A DNA stretch of 64,000 nt from DASUPK01 sp963743575 (GCA_963743575.1 CAVUQC010000007.1:310001-374000), one strand, 5' to 3'. Shown: positions 17,523 to 25,417, numbered from the stretch's first letter. Numbers and translations: made by a program. Notes: a model not told the origin generated them from the letters alone.

Positions 17523-19498
17523 TTGGCCGACCGCTTCTGCAGGAAGGCGGAGATGCCCTCCTTGCCGTCCTCGGAGAGGAACGCGGTCGCGAAGCCCTGC
17601 TTCTCGGCCTCGATGCCTTCGTCCAGGTCGGCCTTGTTCGATATCCGCTTGATCTGCTCGACGGCGAGCGGCGCCTGTCCGGCGAGCTTCTTCGCCCAGG
17701 CCACCGCCGTGTCGAACAGCTCCTCGTCCGGGACTAGCGCATCGGCGAGTCCCCAGTGCGAGGCCTCGGGGGCGAGCACCGCGTCGCCGGTCAGGTTCAT
17801 CTCCAGGGCCTTCGAGGGCCCGACCAGCCTCGGAAGCCTCTGTGTGCCACCGAAGCCGGGAATGATCCCGAGGTTGATCTCGGGCTGGCCGAATACCGCC
17901 GAGTCTGCGGCGATGCGGAAGTCGCAGGCCATGGAGAGCTCGCAACCCCCGCCGTACGCGATCGCGTTCACCGCGGCGACGGTGGAGACGCGGTTCTGGC
18001 CGAGCTCGCGGAGCAGCGAGTGCCCGGTGTTGATCAGCTCGGCGCCGCCCGCCTCGTCCATGCCGGTGAACGCCTTGATGTCGGCGCCGGCGGAGAAGAC
18101 CACCGGCAGCGAGCTGTAGACGACCATCGCCTTGATCTCGTCGTCGGCCTTGACCTCCTCCCAGACCTTGCCGAGGTCTTGGATGACCTGAGGCGAGATC
18201 GCATTCATCGGGGGGTTGGCGAGCCAGGCGATCGCAACATCCCCGCGCTTCTCGAGCTTGACGGTGCCATCGGCGTCGGTCTGCGGGTAGGCGTAGAAGC
18301 CCTGGCCCGTCTTCAGCCCGAGCCGCCCCTGGGCGACCAGGCGCTTCAGGATCCTGGGCGGCGCGAAGCGCTCGCCGTGGGACTCCTCGTATTTCTCCAT
18401 TCGCTCGAGGATGGTGTCGAGGCCCTCGAGGTCCGCCTTCCAGAAGGGCGGGAAGAGCCCGCGACGTGGGTCGAGACCGGCGCCGGCCATCATCCCGAGG
18501 TCGATCTCGCGCACCGTGCAGATGCCCTCCTCGAGAACGCTGCAGGCCTCCTTGAAGGTCTTCAGCATGAGCAGGTCGGCGAGCTCCTCCCCGTTCGGGT
18601 CGGCGTCGCCCTCGATGTTGGGCTCGCCGTTCGCGTAGAAGCCCTCGCCGCCCGACTTGGCGCCGAGCTTGCCATCGGCCACCAGCTTCTGCATGCCCTT
18701 GTGAACGTAGAAGCGGTCCCCGTATGACTCGTTCAGGTACTCGGCGACGTGCAGCACGGTGTCGAGCCCGAGCATGTCGATCAGGAAGAACGGCCCCATC
18801 GGGGTCACGTTGGCCCCCGCGATCGCCTCGTCGATCTGCTTGATCGAGAGGCCCTTCTCCTCCTGCTCGCGCCAGACCTCGCCGACGCCGGAGTTGAGGA
18901 TGCGGTTGACGACGAAGCCCGGCACCTCCTTGCAGGTGATCGGCTGCTTGCGGATCGCCTGGGCGAAATTGAAGGCGGTGGCGATCGTCTCGCGCGAGGT
19001 GTCCTCGCCACCGATGATCTCGACCAGCGGCATCACCGAGGCGGGGAAGAAGAAGTGGAAGCCGACGACCTTGTCCGGGCGCAGGGTCTCGCGTCCCATC
19101 TCGGTGATCGACAGCGACGAGGTGTTGGAGGCGAGGATGGCGTGGCCGGGCGTGGCTTCATCGAGCTCGCGATAGACGGACTTCTTGATCTCCATCCGCT
19201 CGGGGACCGCCTCGATCACGAAGTCGACGTCGCCGAACCCCTCGTACGCGGTGGTGCCGGTGATCAGGCCCATGACCTCGTCGAGGCGCGCGTCGGCCTG
19301 CTCCTGGGTCATCTTGTCCTTGGAGACGAGCCTGTCGAGCCCCGACTTCGTCACCTCGCGCGACTTCTCCAGCGCATGGTCGACGAACTTCTGCTCAACG
19401 TCCTTGACGACAACGGGAATGTCGGCGTTGGCGATTACCTGGGCGATCTCGCCGCCCATCGTGCCGCCGCCCAGCACGGCGGCCTTGAAGACGAACAT
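17507..19498 (-). CDS. Bifunctional 3-hydroxyacyl-CoA dehydrogenase / enoyl-CoA hydratase
   Basis: 663 residues. The N-terminal NAD domain carries LGGGTMGGEIAQVI (9-22). VDFVIEAVPE and ILASNTSSLSIT are HAD family blocks, and GFHFFFPASVMPLVEII supplies the catalytic His. Two C-terminal HAD-type helical repeats follow (VPGFVVNRIL; GLKTGQGFY). The last 230 or so residues are a crotonase fold with SAGADIKAF, AYGGGCELSMACDFRIA (first catalytic Glu) and PEINLGIIPGFGGTQRLPR (second). The order dehydrogenase-then-hydratase is the reverse of FadB. It should catalyse steps 2 and 3 of beta-oxidation. The start is preceded by a palindromic operator at 19518-19533, and its end overlaps the sirtuin gene. 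Confidence 0.93.
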   Translation of the reverse strand: MFVFKAAVLGGGTMGGEIAQVIANADIPVVVKDVEQKFVDHALEKSREVTKSGLDRLVSKDKMTQEQADARLDEVMGLITGTTAYEGFGDVDFVIEAVPERMEIKKSVYRELDEATPGHAILASNTSSLSITEMGRETLRPDKVVGFHFFFPASVMPLVEIIGGEDTSRETIATAFNFAQAIRKQPITCKEVPGFVVNRILNSGVGEVWREQEEKGLSIKQIDEAIAGANVTPMGPFFLIDMLGLDTVLHVAEYLNESYGDRFYVHKGMQKLVADGKLGAKSGGEGFYANGEPNIEGDADPNGEELADLLMLKTFKEACSVLEEGICTVREIDLGMMAGAGLDPRRGLFPPFWKADLEGLDTILERMEKYEESHGERFAPPRILKRLVAQGRLGLKTGQGFYAYPQTDADGTVKLEKRGDVAIAWLANPPMNAISPQVIQDLGKVWEEVKADDEIKAMVVYSSLPVVFSAGADIKAFTGMDEAGGAELINTGHSLLRELGQNRVSTVAAVNAIAYGGGCELSMACDFRIAADSAVFGQPEINLGIIPGFGGTQRLPRLVGPSKALEMNLTGDAVLAPEASHWGLADALVPDEELFDTAVAWAKKLAGQAPLAVEQIKRISNKADLDEGIEAEKQGFATAFLSEDGKEGISAFLQKRSAKWQGK

Positions 19499-19517
19499 GT
19501 GAGAGGAGTCCTCCTGG

Positions 19518-19533
19518 TTGATTGGCCAGTCAA
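19518..19533. promoter_or_regulatory. Palindromic operator, fatty-acid regulon type
   Basis: TTGATTGGCCAGTCAA is a near-perfect 16-base inverted repeat with one mismatched pair. It is centred 27 bases upstream of the beta-oxidation fusion gene and 27 bases upstream of the divergent GNAT gene. The core GATTGGCCAGTC matches the core GACTGGTCAGTC found upstream of the acyl-CoA dehydrogenase at 23954-23973. A TetR-type repressor responding to acyl-CoA is the likely reader (inference). Confidence 0.6.
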
Positions 19534-19552
19534 GGCTAATAGGCTCGGGTGG

Positions 19553-20038
19553 ATGCCGCGCCTAGCCTCAGAGGAGATCCGCGTGCGGCGCGCCACGCCC
19601 GGCGACGCCGCAGCGGTCGCGAGGCTCCTGGACGACTTCCAGGCGGAGTTCCACGAGCCGAGCCCCGGCGCCGAGCAGCTCGAGGGGCGCTATGCCGACC
19701 TGATCCGCAACCGAGAGATGACCGTCCTGCTGGTCGGAGCTGGACCAGACGGCTTCGCCCAGCTGCGCTACCGGCCCTGGGTGTACTCGCCCGGCCCGAA
19801 CGCGCACTCCCACCTGGAGGAGCTCTACGTCGTGCCGGCGCGGCGGGGCAACGGCCTGGGCCGGGCGCTGCTCGAGGCCGCGATGGACGCGGCCCGCGAG
19901 GAGGGCGCGACCTTCATGGAGCTCGGGACGAGCGAGACCGACACGGCCGCCCGCGGTCTGTATGAGAGCGCGGGCTTCACGAACCGGGAAGGAAGCTCCG
20001 ACGGGCCGGTGATGCTCTTCTACGAGCGCGACCTCTGA
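19553..20038 (+). CDS. GNAT-family N-acetyltransferase
   Basis: 161 residues from the ATG at 19553. IRVRRATPGDAAAVARLLDD opens the fold. HLEELYVVPARRGNGLGRAL is motif A with the acetyl-CoA pyrophosphate loop (R-R-G-N-G-L-G), and GATFMELGTSETDTAARGLY plus ESAGF is the C-terminal motif B. The substrate is unknown; candidates are small amines or protein N-termini. It diverges from the beta-oxidation fusion with only 54 bases between starts, sharing the palindromic operator region, so it may be co-regulated. Its 3' end overlaps the PadR gene by 19 bases tail to tail. Confidence 0.9.
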   Translation: MPRLASEEIRVRRATPGDAAAVARLLDDFQAEFHEPSPGAEQLEGRYADLIRNREMTVLLVGAGPDGFAQLRYRPWVYSPGPNAHSHLEELYVVPARRGNGLGRALLEAAMDAAREEGATFMELGTSETDTAARGLYESAGFTNREGSSDGPVMLFYERDL

Positions 20039-20490
20039 CCGTAGATCGCGCCCTTGATCAGCGACACCGAGCGGATCACGGTGTCGAGGAAGGGCTCGAC
20101 CTCGGTGCGGAGGCGCTTGTACTCGCGCCTGCCTGCGGGCGTGATCGAGTAGAAGCGGCGCGTGCGCCGGTCGGGCAGCTCCCAGCGGCCCTCGATGTGG
20201 CCCTGACCCTCCAGCTCTCTCAACAGCGGGTACATCGTGTTCGGATTGACCGAGATCGTCCCTTCGGTGAGCTCCTCGATCGACTCGATCAGGCGGTTGC
20301 CGTAGGTCGGCTCCTGAGCCACCAGATGCAGGACCAGCAGCGGGAATACGTCCCGGCGGCGAATGTCGCCGCCGAAGGCGTCTGACGGACGGCCGCGCCC
20401 TCGCGCCTCACGCTCCTCGACTCCCTCCGCGCCGGCGCGCGCTGCTTGAGCGACCGCCTCGGAGATCGGCTGGGCCGGATCGTCCGCCAT
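20020..20490 (-). CDS. PadR-family transcriptional regulator
   Basis: 156 residues. After a charged N-terminal extension of about 45 residues comes a PadR winged helix: VFPLLVLHLVAQEPTYGNRL, IESIEELTEGTISVNPNTMY, PLLRELEGQGHIEGRWE and RRFYSITPAGRREYKRL. The short C-terminal helical part resembles subfamily 2 PadR proteins, which dimerise through one helix. PadR proteins usually repress a neighbouring efflux or detoxification gene until a ligand binds. Here the gene lies just after the MFS exporter end (55 bases) on the same strand, and an inverted repeat TTAC-N2-GTAA lies upstream of its start. Confidence 0.92.
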   Translation of the reverse strand: MADDPAQPISEAVAQAARAGAEGVEEREARGRGRPSDAFGGDIRRRDVFPLLVLHLVAQEPTYGNRLIESIEELTEGTISVNPNTMYPLLRELEGQGHIEGRWELPDRRTRRFYSITPAGRREYKRLRTEVEPFLDTVIRSVSLIKGAIYGQRSRS

Positions 20491-20511
20491 CGGGCGAGTC
20501 TACGGACCTAC

Positions 20512-20521
20512 TTACTCGTAA
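20512..20521. promoter_or_regulatory. Candidate PadR operator half-palindrome
   Basis: TTACTCGTAA is an inverted repeat TTAC-N2-GTAA lying 21 bases upstream of the padR start, next to TAAGTAGGTCC on the minus strand, which could hold a -10 element. Its position suits autoregulation. The short arms make this tentative. Confidence 0.3.
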
Positions 20522-20545
20522 CCAGATCAGGCGGCGGCCCGGTCT

Positions 20546-21964
20546 CTACTCGATGTCCTCCTGAGTGCCGCCGGGCATCCAGATCTGGCAGATCACCCAG
20601 CCCACCGCGAGCATTCCGGCCCCCACGTACCAGGCATGCTTCATCGCGTTCACGAAGTCGTCGACCGCACCGGGCCCCCTCACGTCGGTCGCGGCGGCGA
20701 TGATCGTTCCCATCACGGCCATGCCGATCGCAGAGCCGAAGTTGCGGAACGTCTGGACGATGCCGGAGGCCTGACCCCTCATCGTGTCCGGCAACCGGTT
20801 CAGGGCGTCAGCGTTGAGCGGAGAGAAGACGAGGCCGAAGCCGGCGCCCGTGACGAGCATGCCGGCCAGCGTGGCGCTGCGGCTGAGCCCATCAAGCTCG
20901 GAGGCCCAGAGGAGCATCCCGACCGTGCCTGCCGCGAACCCGAGGGCAACGGGCTTCTTCGCGCCCCACTTGTCCATCCACTTGCCACCGATCCGAGCGG
21001 CGACGAAGAACGAATAGAACATCGTCAGGATCGAGAAGCCGGCCTCGGTCGGATCCTGCCGGACGGCCACCTGGAAGTAGACGCTGCCGAAGAAGAAGAC
21101 GGCCAGCCAGGGGCCGAAGATCAGGAAGGTGAGGATGTTGTCCACCGCGAACGGCCGGTTGGCCGCCATCGCCCGGACGTCGATCAGCGGATCCTCGGTG
21201 TTCCGCTCGGCAAGGACGAAGCCGGCGAGGAGCAGGACGCCGACCACGATCGACCCGAGCGTCCTGGGATCGCCCCAGCCCCAGACCGTGGATTGCTGGA
21301 TCCCCAGCACGGTCAACGCCATTCCCACCACGATCAGCGCCGCCCCCCGGATATCGATTCTCGCCGGGTTCTTGACATCCCTGAGCTTCGCGAAGTAGAT
21401 CTCCACCAGGGCCAGGATCGCCACCGGGACGTTGATCCAGAAGATCGCCCGCCAGGTCCAGAACTGGGTCAGGTAGGCCCCGGCGATCGGGCCGATGGCG
21501 GTGAACAGACCGGCGACGATGAAGAACGTCGCCAGGCCCTTGCCTCGCTCGGCCGGAGGGAACGCGTCCAGCACAAGCACGGTCGCGGACGGGATCAGGA
21601 GGCCGCCGGCCGCCCCCTGGATCGCCCTGAAGACGATCAGCCAGGGCTCCGCGATGCCGGTGTCGGGCACCAGGCCGCACATCAGGGAGGCCGACGCAAA
21701 CAGGATCACCCCGATGACGACGATTCGGCGGTGTCCGAAGATGTCGCCGAGACGGCCGCCGAGGGCGACGAACGCCGCCGTGGCGAGGGCATAGGCCGTG
21801 ACCAGCCACTGCTCGCCGGTCTCGCTCAGGTGGACGTCGTGCTGGATCGTCGTCGCCGAGATGGAGACGATCGTGAAGTCGATCATCACCATCGCCATGG
21901 CCGGGACAAGCGGCCAGAGGACCTTGTAGCGCTGGTAGCCCGAGGCCTCCATCGGCGGCCGCAC
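20546..21964 (-). CDS. MFS drug exporter, DHA2 (EmrB/QacA-like) family
   Basis: 472 residues, with about 14 predicted membrane segments. MIDFTIVSISATTIQHDV in TM1 matches DHA2 motif D1, and LGGRLGDIFGHRRIVVIGV is the MFS signature between TM2 and TM3. FRAIQGAAGGLLIPSATVLV and FTAIGPIAGAYLTQFWTWRA, the antiporter motif C of drug:H+ exporters, follow. Second-half motifs include GFGLVFSPLNADAL and RGQASGIVQTFRNFGSAIG. It should export hydrophobic or cationic compounds by proton antiport. A Met at codon 5 is an alternative start. The adjacent padR is the probable regulator, as in classic PadR/efflux pairs. Confidence 0.93.
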   Translation of the reverse strand: MRPPMEASGYQRYKVLWPLVPAMAMVMIDFTIVSISATTIQHDVHLSETGEQWLVTAYALATAAFVALGGRLGDIFGHRRIVVIGVILFASASLMCGLVPDTGIAEPWLIVFRAIQGAAGGLLIPSATVLVLDAFPPAERGKGLATFFIVAGLFTAIGPIAGAYLTQFWTWRAIFWINVPVAILALVEIYFAKLRDVKNPARIDIRGAALIVVGMALTVLGIQQSTVWGWGDPRTLGSIVVGVLLLAGFVLAERNTEDPLIDVRAMAANRPFAVDNILTFLIFGPWLAVFFFGSVYFQVAVRQDPTEAGFSILTMFYSFFVAARIGGKWMDKWGAKKPVALGFAAGTVGMLLWASELDGLSRSATLAGMLVTGAGFGLVFSPLNADALNRLPDTMRGQASGIVQTFRNFGSAIGMAVMGTIIAAATDVRGPGAVDDFVNAMKHAWYVGAGMLAVGWVICQIWMPGGTQEDIE

Positions 21965-21985
21965 CCTAACGAGCAGGCGAGACGC

Positions 21986-22588
21986 CTAAAAAAGCCCTGA
22001 AACCAGGTCGATGACCTTCTTGCCGAGGAATACGATGATCAGGATCCCTGCCACTCCGATGACGAAGCCGAGGACCCCGAGCAGCGGATCCTCGAGCAGG
22101 ACACCGAGGCTGACCAGCACCGCGCCCAGTGACGGAATCGTGTCGAGGCCGGTGAAGGGCGGCGCAAAGAACGCGGCCAGCGATAGGGCCAGCATCACCA
22201 ACCCGTAGGCGATGCCGGCGAGCCTGTGGTCGAGCAGGAAGCCGAGCCGGGCATGGGAGTGGCGCTCGACCCACCGGATTCGGGGCAGAAAGGACTTCGT
22301 AAATGTCTCTCGGGTCTGCTCCCCTATCTCCTTCTGCTGCCAGCGCACCGGCAGCCACACACATTTTCTCCCCACGATCAGCTCCAGGGCGAGCAGCATC
22401 GCGATCACCTCGAAGACATGGGTCACCCCTCCGGTCGGGAGCGGCAGAGCCGGGACCGCGAACAGCAGGACGAACAGCACGGCGAAGCTCTTCTCCTCGA
22501 ACACGTCGATCAGGCTGCCGATGGTCTTCGGCTCGCTGCCCCGAAGCCATCGCTCGAGCTCGTCGCTGAGCCTCTCCCCTTCCGGCAT
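21986..22588 (-). CDS. ExoD-family membrane protein
   Basis: 200 residues. The N-terminal cytosolic helix SDELERWLRG precedes KTIGSLIDVFEEKSFAVLFV, then the family hallmark AVPALPLPTGGVTHVFEVIA and LALELIVGRKCVWLP. The last half has three or four hydrophobic segments. ExoD was described in rhizobial exopolysaccharide production; its biochemical action is unknown. A second cytosolic helix (RWVERHSHARLGFLLDH) fits the family. It lies 21 bases upstream of the MFS gene start on the same strand and just after a strong terminator, so it may begin its own transcript. Confidence 0.85.
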   Translation of the reverse strand: MPEGERLSDELERWLRGSEPKTIGSLIDVFEEKSFAVLFVLLFAVPALPLPTGGVTHVFEVIAMLLALELIVGRKCVWLPVRWQQKEIGEQTRETFTKSFLPRIRWVERHSHARLGFLLDHRLAGIAYGLVMLALSLAAFFAPPFTGLDTIPSLGAVLVSLGVLLEDPLLGVLGFVIGVAGILIIVFLGKKVIDLVSGLF

Positions 22589-22610
22589 TCGCTGATTCTC
22601 CCTACAAACG

Positions 22611-22640
22611 ACGAACGCCCCGGGTAACCGGGGCGTTCGT
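22611..22640 (-). terminator. Strong intrinsic terminator after the acyl-CoA dehydrogenase
   Basis: Thirteen-base perfect arms, ACGAACGCCCCGG and CCGGGGCGTTCGT, enclose a four-base loop. On the minus strand the hairpin is followed by CGTTTGT, a weak T-rich tail. It lies 30 bases after the acyl-CoA dehydrogenase stop and 22 bases before the ExoD start, separating the two transcripts. Confidence 0.8.
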
Positions 22641-22669
22641 CAGGAGGTGGTGCTGCGCTGCGTGAAGAG

Positions 22670-23908
22670 CTAGACGGTGGCGGGGGCCTGCTCCTGCTGG
22701 CTCTCGGACGAAGCACGCTCGGCCTTCTCGCGGAGCTCCTTCGCCTCCGGAGTCTCCTCGTCGGCCTGGCGACCCATCAGGAGCTCCTTGGCGATCACCA
22801 GGCGCTGGATCTGCGAGGTGCCCTCGTAGAGCTGCATGATCTTGGCGTCGCGCATCAGCTTCTCGACGGGGTACTCCTTGATGAAGCCGTACCCGCCGTA
22901 GACCTGCACGGCGTCGGTCGTGACCTCCATCGCGGAGTCCGCGGAGAACCGCTTCGCGTGCGAGGCGGCGAGGGTGTTGCGCTTGCCCTGGTCGAGCAGG
23001 ACGCCGGACTGCCAGGTGAGCAGGCGGCCGGCCTCGACCTTGGTCGCCATGTCGGCGATCATGAACGCGACCGCCTGGTGCATCGCGATCGGGACGCCGA
23101 ACTGGACGCGCTCCTTGGAGTAGTCCGCGGCGAACTCGAGCGCGGCGCGGGCGATGCCGACGGCCATCGCGGCGACGCCCGGACGCGTGCGGTCCAGGGT
23201 CATCATCGCGAGCTTGAAGCCATGGTTCTCCTCGCCGAGCAGGTTGCCCTCGGGGATCTCGGTGTCGCTGAACGTGATGGTCGCCGTGTTGGAGGCGCGC
23301 TGACCGAGCTTGTCCTCCTTCTTGTCGACCGTGACCGTGTCGTCCTTGGGGACGACGAACGCCGAGATGCCGCGATGGCCGGCGTCCTTGTCGGTCTTGG
23401 CGTAGACGGTGAACCAGTCGGCGTAGCCGCCGTTGGTGATGAAGCACTTGGAGCCGTTCAGGACCCACTTGTCGCCGTTCTTCACCGCGGTGGTCTTCAT
23501 GCCGGAGACGTCGGAGCCGGCGTCCGGCTCGGTCAGGCAGAAGGAGGCCAGCTTGGGCCCCTCCGTGAGCATGCCGAGGTACTCCTTCTTGAGCTCCTCG
23601 GAGCCGCCGAGCGCGACCGGGGTCGCCGCGAGGCCGTTGGCCATCAGCGAGGTGCCGATGCCGGAGCAGCCCCAGCCCATCTCCTCCTCGATCAGACAGC
23701 CCGAGAGGAAGTCGAGGCCCGGACCGCCGTACTCCTCGGCGATGTGGGTGTTCATCAACCCGACCTCCCAGGCCTTGTCGATGATGTCCTGGGGCCAGGT
23801 CCCGTCCTTGTCGTAGTCCCACGCGACCTTGCGAATGTCCTTCTCGGCAAAGCTGTGCGCGAGCTCGCGGAGGTCCTTCTGCTCGTCGGTGAGGGTGAGA
23901 TCAACCAC
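22670..23908 (-). CDS. Acyl-CoA dehydrogenase (medium/short-chain type)
   Basis: 412 residues from a GTG start. FCLTEPDAGSDVSGMKTTAV and WVLNGSKCFITNGGYADWF form the flavin- and substrate-binding strands. GERVQFG-type segment KERVQFGVPIAMHQAV and AVQVYGGYGFIKEYPVEKLM follow, and RDAKIMQLYEGTSQIQRLVI carries the catalytic Glu in YEGTSQIQ, as in MCAD and SCAD. The enzyme oxidises acyl-CoA to trans-2-enoyl-CoA, passing electrons to ETF. A charged tail of 30 or so residues extends past the usual end. A palindrome matching that of the beta-oxidation fusion lies about 46 bases upstream, so together they would provide the first three beta-oxidation steps. Confidence 0.95.
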   Translation of the reverse strand: MVDLTLTDEQKDLRELAHSFAEKDIRKVAWDYDKDGTWPQDIIDKAWEVGLMNTHIAEEYGGPGLDFLSGCLIEEEMGWGCSGIGTSLMANGLAATPVALGGSEELKKEYLGMLTEGPKLASFCLTEPDAGSDVSGMKTTAVKNGDKWVLNGSKCFITNGGYADWFTVYAKTDKDAGHRGISAFVVPKDDTVTVDKKEDKLGQRASNTATITFSDTEIPEGNLLGEENHGFKLAMMTLDRTRPGVAAMAVGIARAALEFAADYSKERVQFGVPIAMHQAVAFMIADMATKVEAGRLLTWQSGVLLDQGKRNTLAASHAKRFSADSAMEVTTDAVQVYGGYGFIKEYPVEKLMRDAKIMQLYEGTSQIQRLVIAKELLMGRQADEETPEAKELREKAERASSESQQEQAPATV

Positions 23909-23953
23909 GGATGACTGCTCCTTCGATGGGTTTGGAAGTCTTGGTTTCGGCGA

Positions 23954-23973
23954 CTGATTGACTGGTCAGTCAG
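23954..23973. promoter_or_regulatory. Palindromic operator upstream of acyl-CoA dehydrogenase
   Basis: CTGATTGACTGGTCAGTCAG is a 20-base imperfect palindrome (16 of 20 positions self-matching). Its core GACTGGTCAGTC closely matches GATTGGCCAGTC at 19518-19533. On the minus strand a TTGAGA hexamer precedes it, so bound repressor would cover the promoter. Likely site of the same TetR-like regulator (inference); no such regulator gene is inside the window. Confidence 0.6.
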
Positions 23974-24064
23974 CCAGTTCTCAAAGAGTAGCCCATGACC
24001 TGGCGCCGGTGCGCAGATTGAGCCCGATTCGTGCCTGAACAGGCTTGCGAGCGCCCTTTAAGGT

Positions 24065-24538
24065 GTGGATATGCCCCCGTTGGCCGACTTCCAGGTCGGC
24101 ATCGTGCTGATCGTCGTCGTGCTGGTCGCGCTGCCGCTCGGGGCGATCGTCTTCGCGCGCGGAGCCGGGGGAGCGTTCAGGGAGATCGGCAAGGGCCCGC
24201 TCGCCATCGAGCAGGACTTCCCGCAGAGCTCGGGGGCGCCGGTGCACGCGATCTCCGCCGAGGTCCGCGAGGAGGAGATCCGTCAGATGATCCAGGCGCG
24301 CTCGGACCGCGGCGTCGCCAAGGGGCGCGAGGCTCTCGACGTGGATGCCGAGGTCGAGAAGCTGCTCGCCTCGGACACGCCGGGTCCCGGGCTCGCCGGC
24401 GATGCGGGTCTTCGCGAGGAGGTCCGCCAGCTGGTGGTCGCCCGCAACGAGCGGCGCCAGCGTCAGGGCAAGGAGCCGCTCGACGTCGAGAAGGAGATCG
24501 AGCGCCAGCTGGAGGAGCTCGAGAATCTGGGTCAGTGA
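24065..24538 (+). CDS. Membrane-anchored protein with two tandem helical repeats
   Basis: 157 residues from a GTG start (the ATG at 24071 is equally possible). One membrane segment at about 10-30 (VGIVLIVVVLVALPLGAIVF). The cytosolic part carries two copies of a 33-residue charged helical motif. Copy one runs about 67-101, with EEIRQMIQARSDRG and ALDVDAEVEKLL. Copy two runs about 116-149, with EEVRQLVVARNERR and PLDVEKEIERQL. The shared pattern is E-[EV]-R-Q-[ML]-[IV]-x-A-R, a basic stretch, then [AP]-L-D-V-x-x-E-[VI]-E. Function unknown; perhaps a protein-interaction or short-tether module. It is followed by a palindrome and then another small gene. Confidence 0.75.
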   Translation: MDMPPLADFQVGIVLIVVVLVALPLGAIVFARGAGGAFREIGKGPLAIEQDFPQSSGAPVHAISAEVREEEIRQMIQARSDRGVAKGREALDVDAEVEKLLASDTPGPGLAGDAGLREEVRQLVVARNERRQRQGKEPLDVEKEIERQLEELENLGQ

Positions 24539-24546
24539 TGGTGGTC

Positions 24547-24570
24547 GGGGTCAGGCTCAAGCCTGACCCC
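24547..24570. repeat. Perfect palindrome between small genes
   Basis: Ten-base arms GGGGTCAGGC and GCCTGACCCC enclose a TCAA loop, extended outward by further pairing (GTGAT with the downstream GTCAC, interrupted). It starts nine bases after the upstream stop, where a terminator would be expected, but the 3' flank is CGTCACTAAT with no T-run. It could be a terminator that works without a U-tract or a dispersed palindromic repeat. Only one copy is seen in this window. Confidence 0.55.
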
Positions 24571-24589
24571 CGTCACTAATATCCCGCGC

Positions 24590-24949
24590 ATGGAAGCGAG
24601 CGACGCAGAGAAGCGGGTCATGGAGCTGGAGGAGATCACCGACGTGCCCGGCACCTACTTCAACCCGCAGACCGAGGTGGTCGTCGTCGTGGACGACTCG
24701 GCCTCGATCGACCAGGAGGTCTTCAACATGGAGCCCTTCGAGGGCGCCAACTGGGTTCGGATCTCCGACGAGGTCCCGGTCGACGAGGAACAGCGCGACA
24801 AGCTGCTCGAGGCCTTCCAGACGAGCTATCACCCGGGGTCCGCCGGATCGGTGTCCGAGACCGCCCTGGAGCAGGGCGACGAGGAGCTCGACGAGGACGA
24901 AGAGGGCCAGGACCCGGGCCGCGAGGACGCGGGAGAGCCGGAGGAGTAG
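24590..24949 (+). CDS. Acidic small protein of unknown function
   Basis: 119 residues. The N-terminal 80 residues look folded: EEITDVPGTYFNPQTEVVVV, VDDSASIDQEVFNME and EGANWVRISDEVPVDEEQRD, with alternating strands and helices. The last 30 residues are an almost uninterrupted Glu/Asp tail with Gly and Pro. No family recognised; the VPGTYFNPQTEVVVVVDDS segment is the most distinctive signature for a search. It lies four bases before the Bcp start with a GAGGAG ribosome-binding site inside its own 3' end, suggesting translational coupling to the peroxiredoxin. Confidence 0.65.
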   Translation: MEASDAEKRVMELEEITDVPGTYFNPQTEVVVVVDDSASIDQEVFNMEPFEGANWVRISDEVPVDEEQRDKLLEAFQTSYHPGSAGSVSETALEQGDEELDEDEEGQDPGREDAGEPEE

Positions 24950-24952
24950 CGC

Positions 24953-25417
24953 TTGCTCGCCCAGGGGGACGTCGCACCGGACTTCACGCTTCCCGACCAG
25001 GACGGGAATGACGTCACGCTGAACGAGCTGCGCGGCCGGCCGGTCGTCCTCTACTTCTATCCCAAGGCCGACACGCCCGGGTGCACGACCCAGGCCTGCG
25101 GGATCCGCGACCACAGCGCGGACTACGACCGGAGCGGCGCCCGGGTCGTCGGAGTCTCACCCGACACGGTCGCGGCGCAGCAGAAGTTCGCCGAGAAGTA
25201 CGACCTCGACTTCACCCTGCTCGCCGATGAGAACCACGAGGTCGCCGAGCTCTATGGGATCTGGGGCGAGAAGAAGATGTACGGCAAGACCTACATGGGC
25301 GTGCAGCGCGCGACCTTCATCATCGACCCGGGGGGCAACGTCGCCCACGTGATCCCGAAGGCCTCGCCGAAGACCCATGACGACGTCGTGCTCGAGGCGC
25401 TCGGGCAGCTCGAGTGA
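24953..25417 (+). CDS. bcp: Bcp-type thiol peroxidase (PrxQ peroxiredoxin)
   Basis: 154 residues from a TTG start at 24953, with GAGGAG seven bases upstream. APDFTLPDQDGNDVTL is the peroxiredoxin opening. Peroxidatic Cys44 and resolving Cys49 sit in DTPGCTTQACG, the atypical two-Cys PrxQ arrangement. GVSPDTVAAQQKFAEKYDLD, LLADENHEVAELYGIW and GVQRATFIIDPGGNV complete the fold. It reduces H2O2 and organic hydroperoxides in the cytoplasm, recycled by thioredoxin. Its stop overlaps the next start by four bases (GTGA), so the two are translationally coupled. Confidence 0.95.
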   Translation: MLAQGDVAPDFTLPDQDGNDVTLNELRGRPVVLYFYPKADTPGCTTQACGIRDHSADYDRSGARVVGVSPDTVAAQQKFAEKYDLDFTLLADENHEVAELYGIWGEKKMYGKTYMGVQRATFIIDPGGNVAHVIPKASPKTHDDVVLEALGQLE

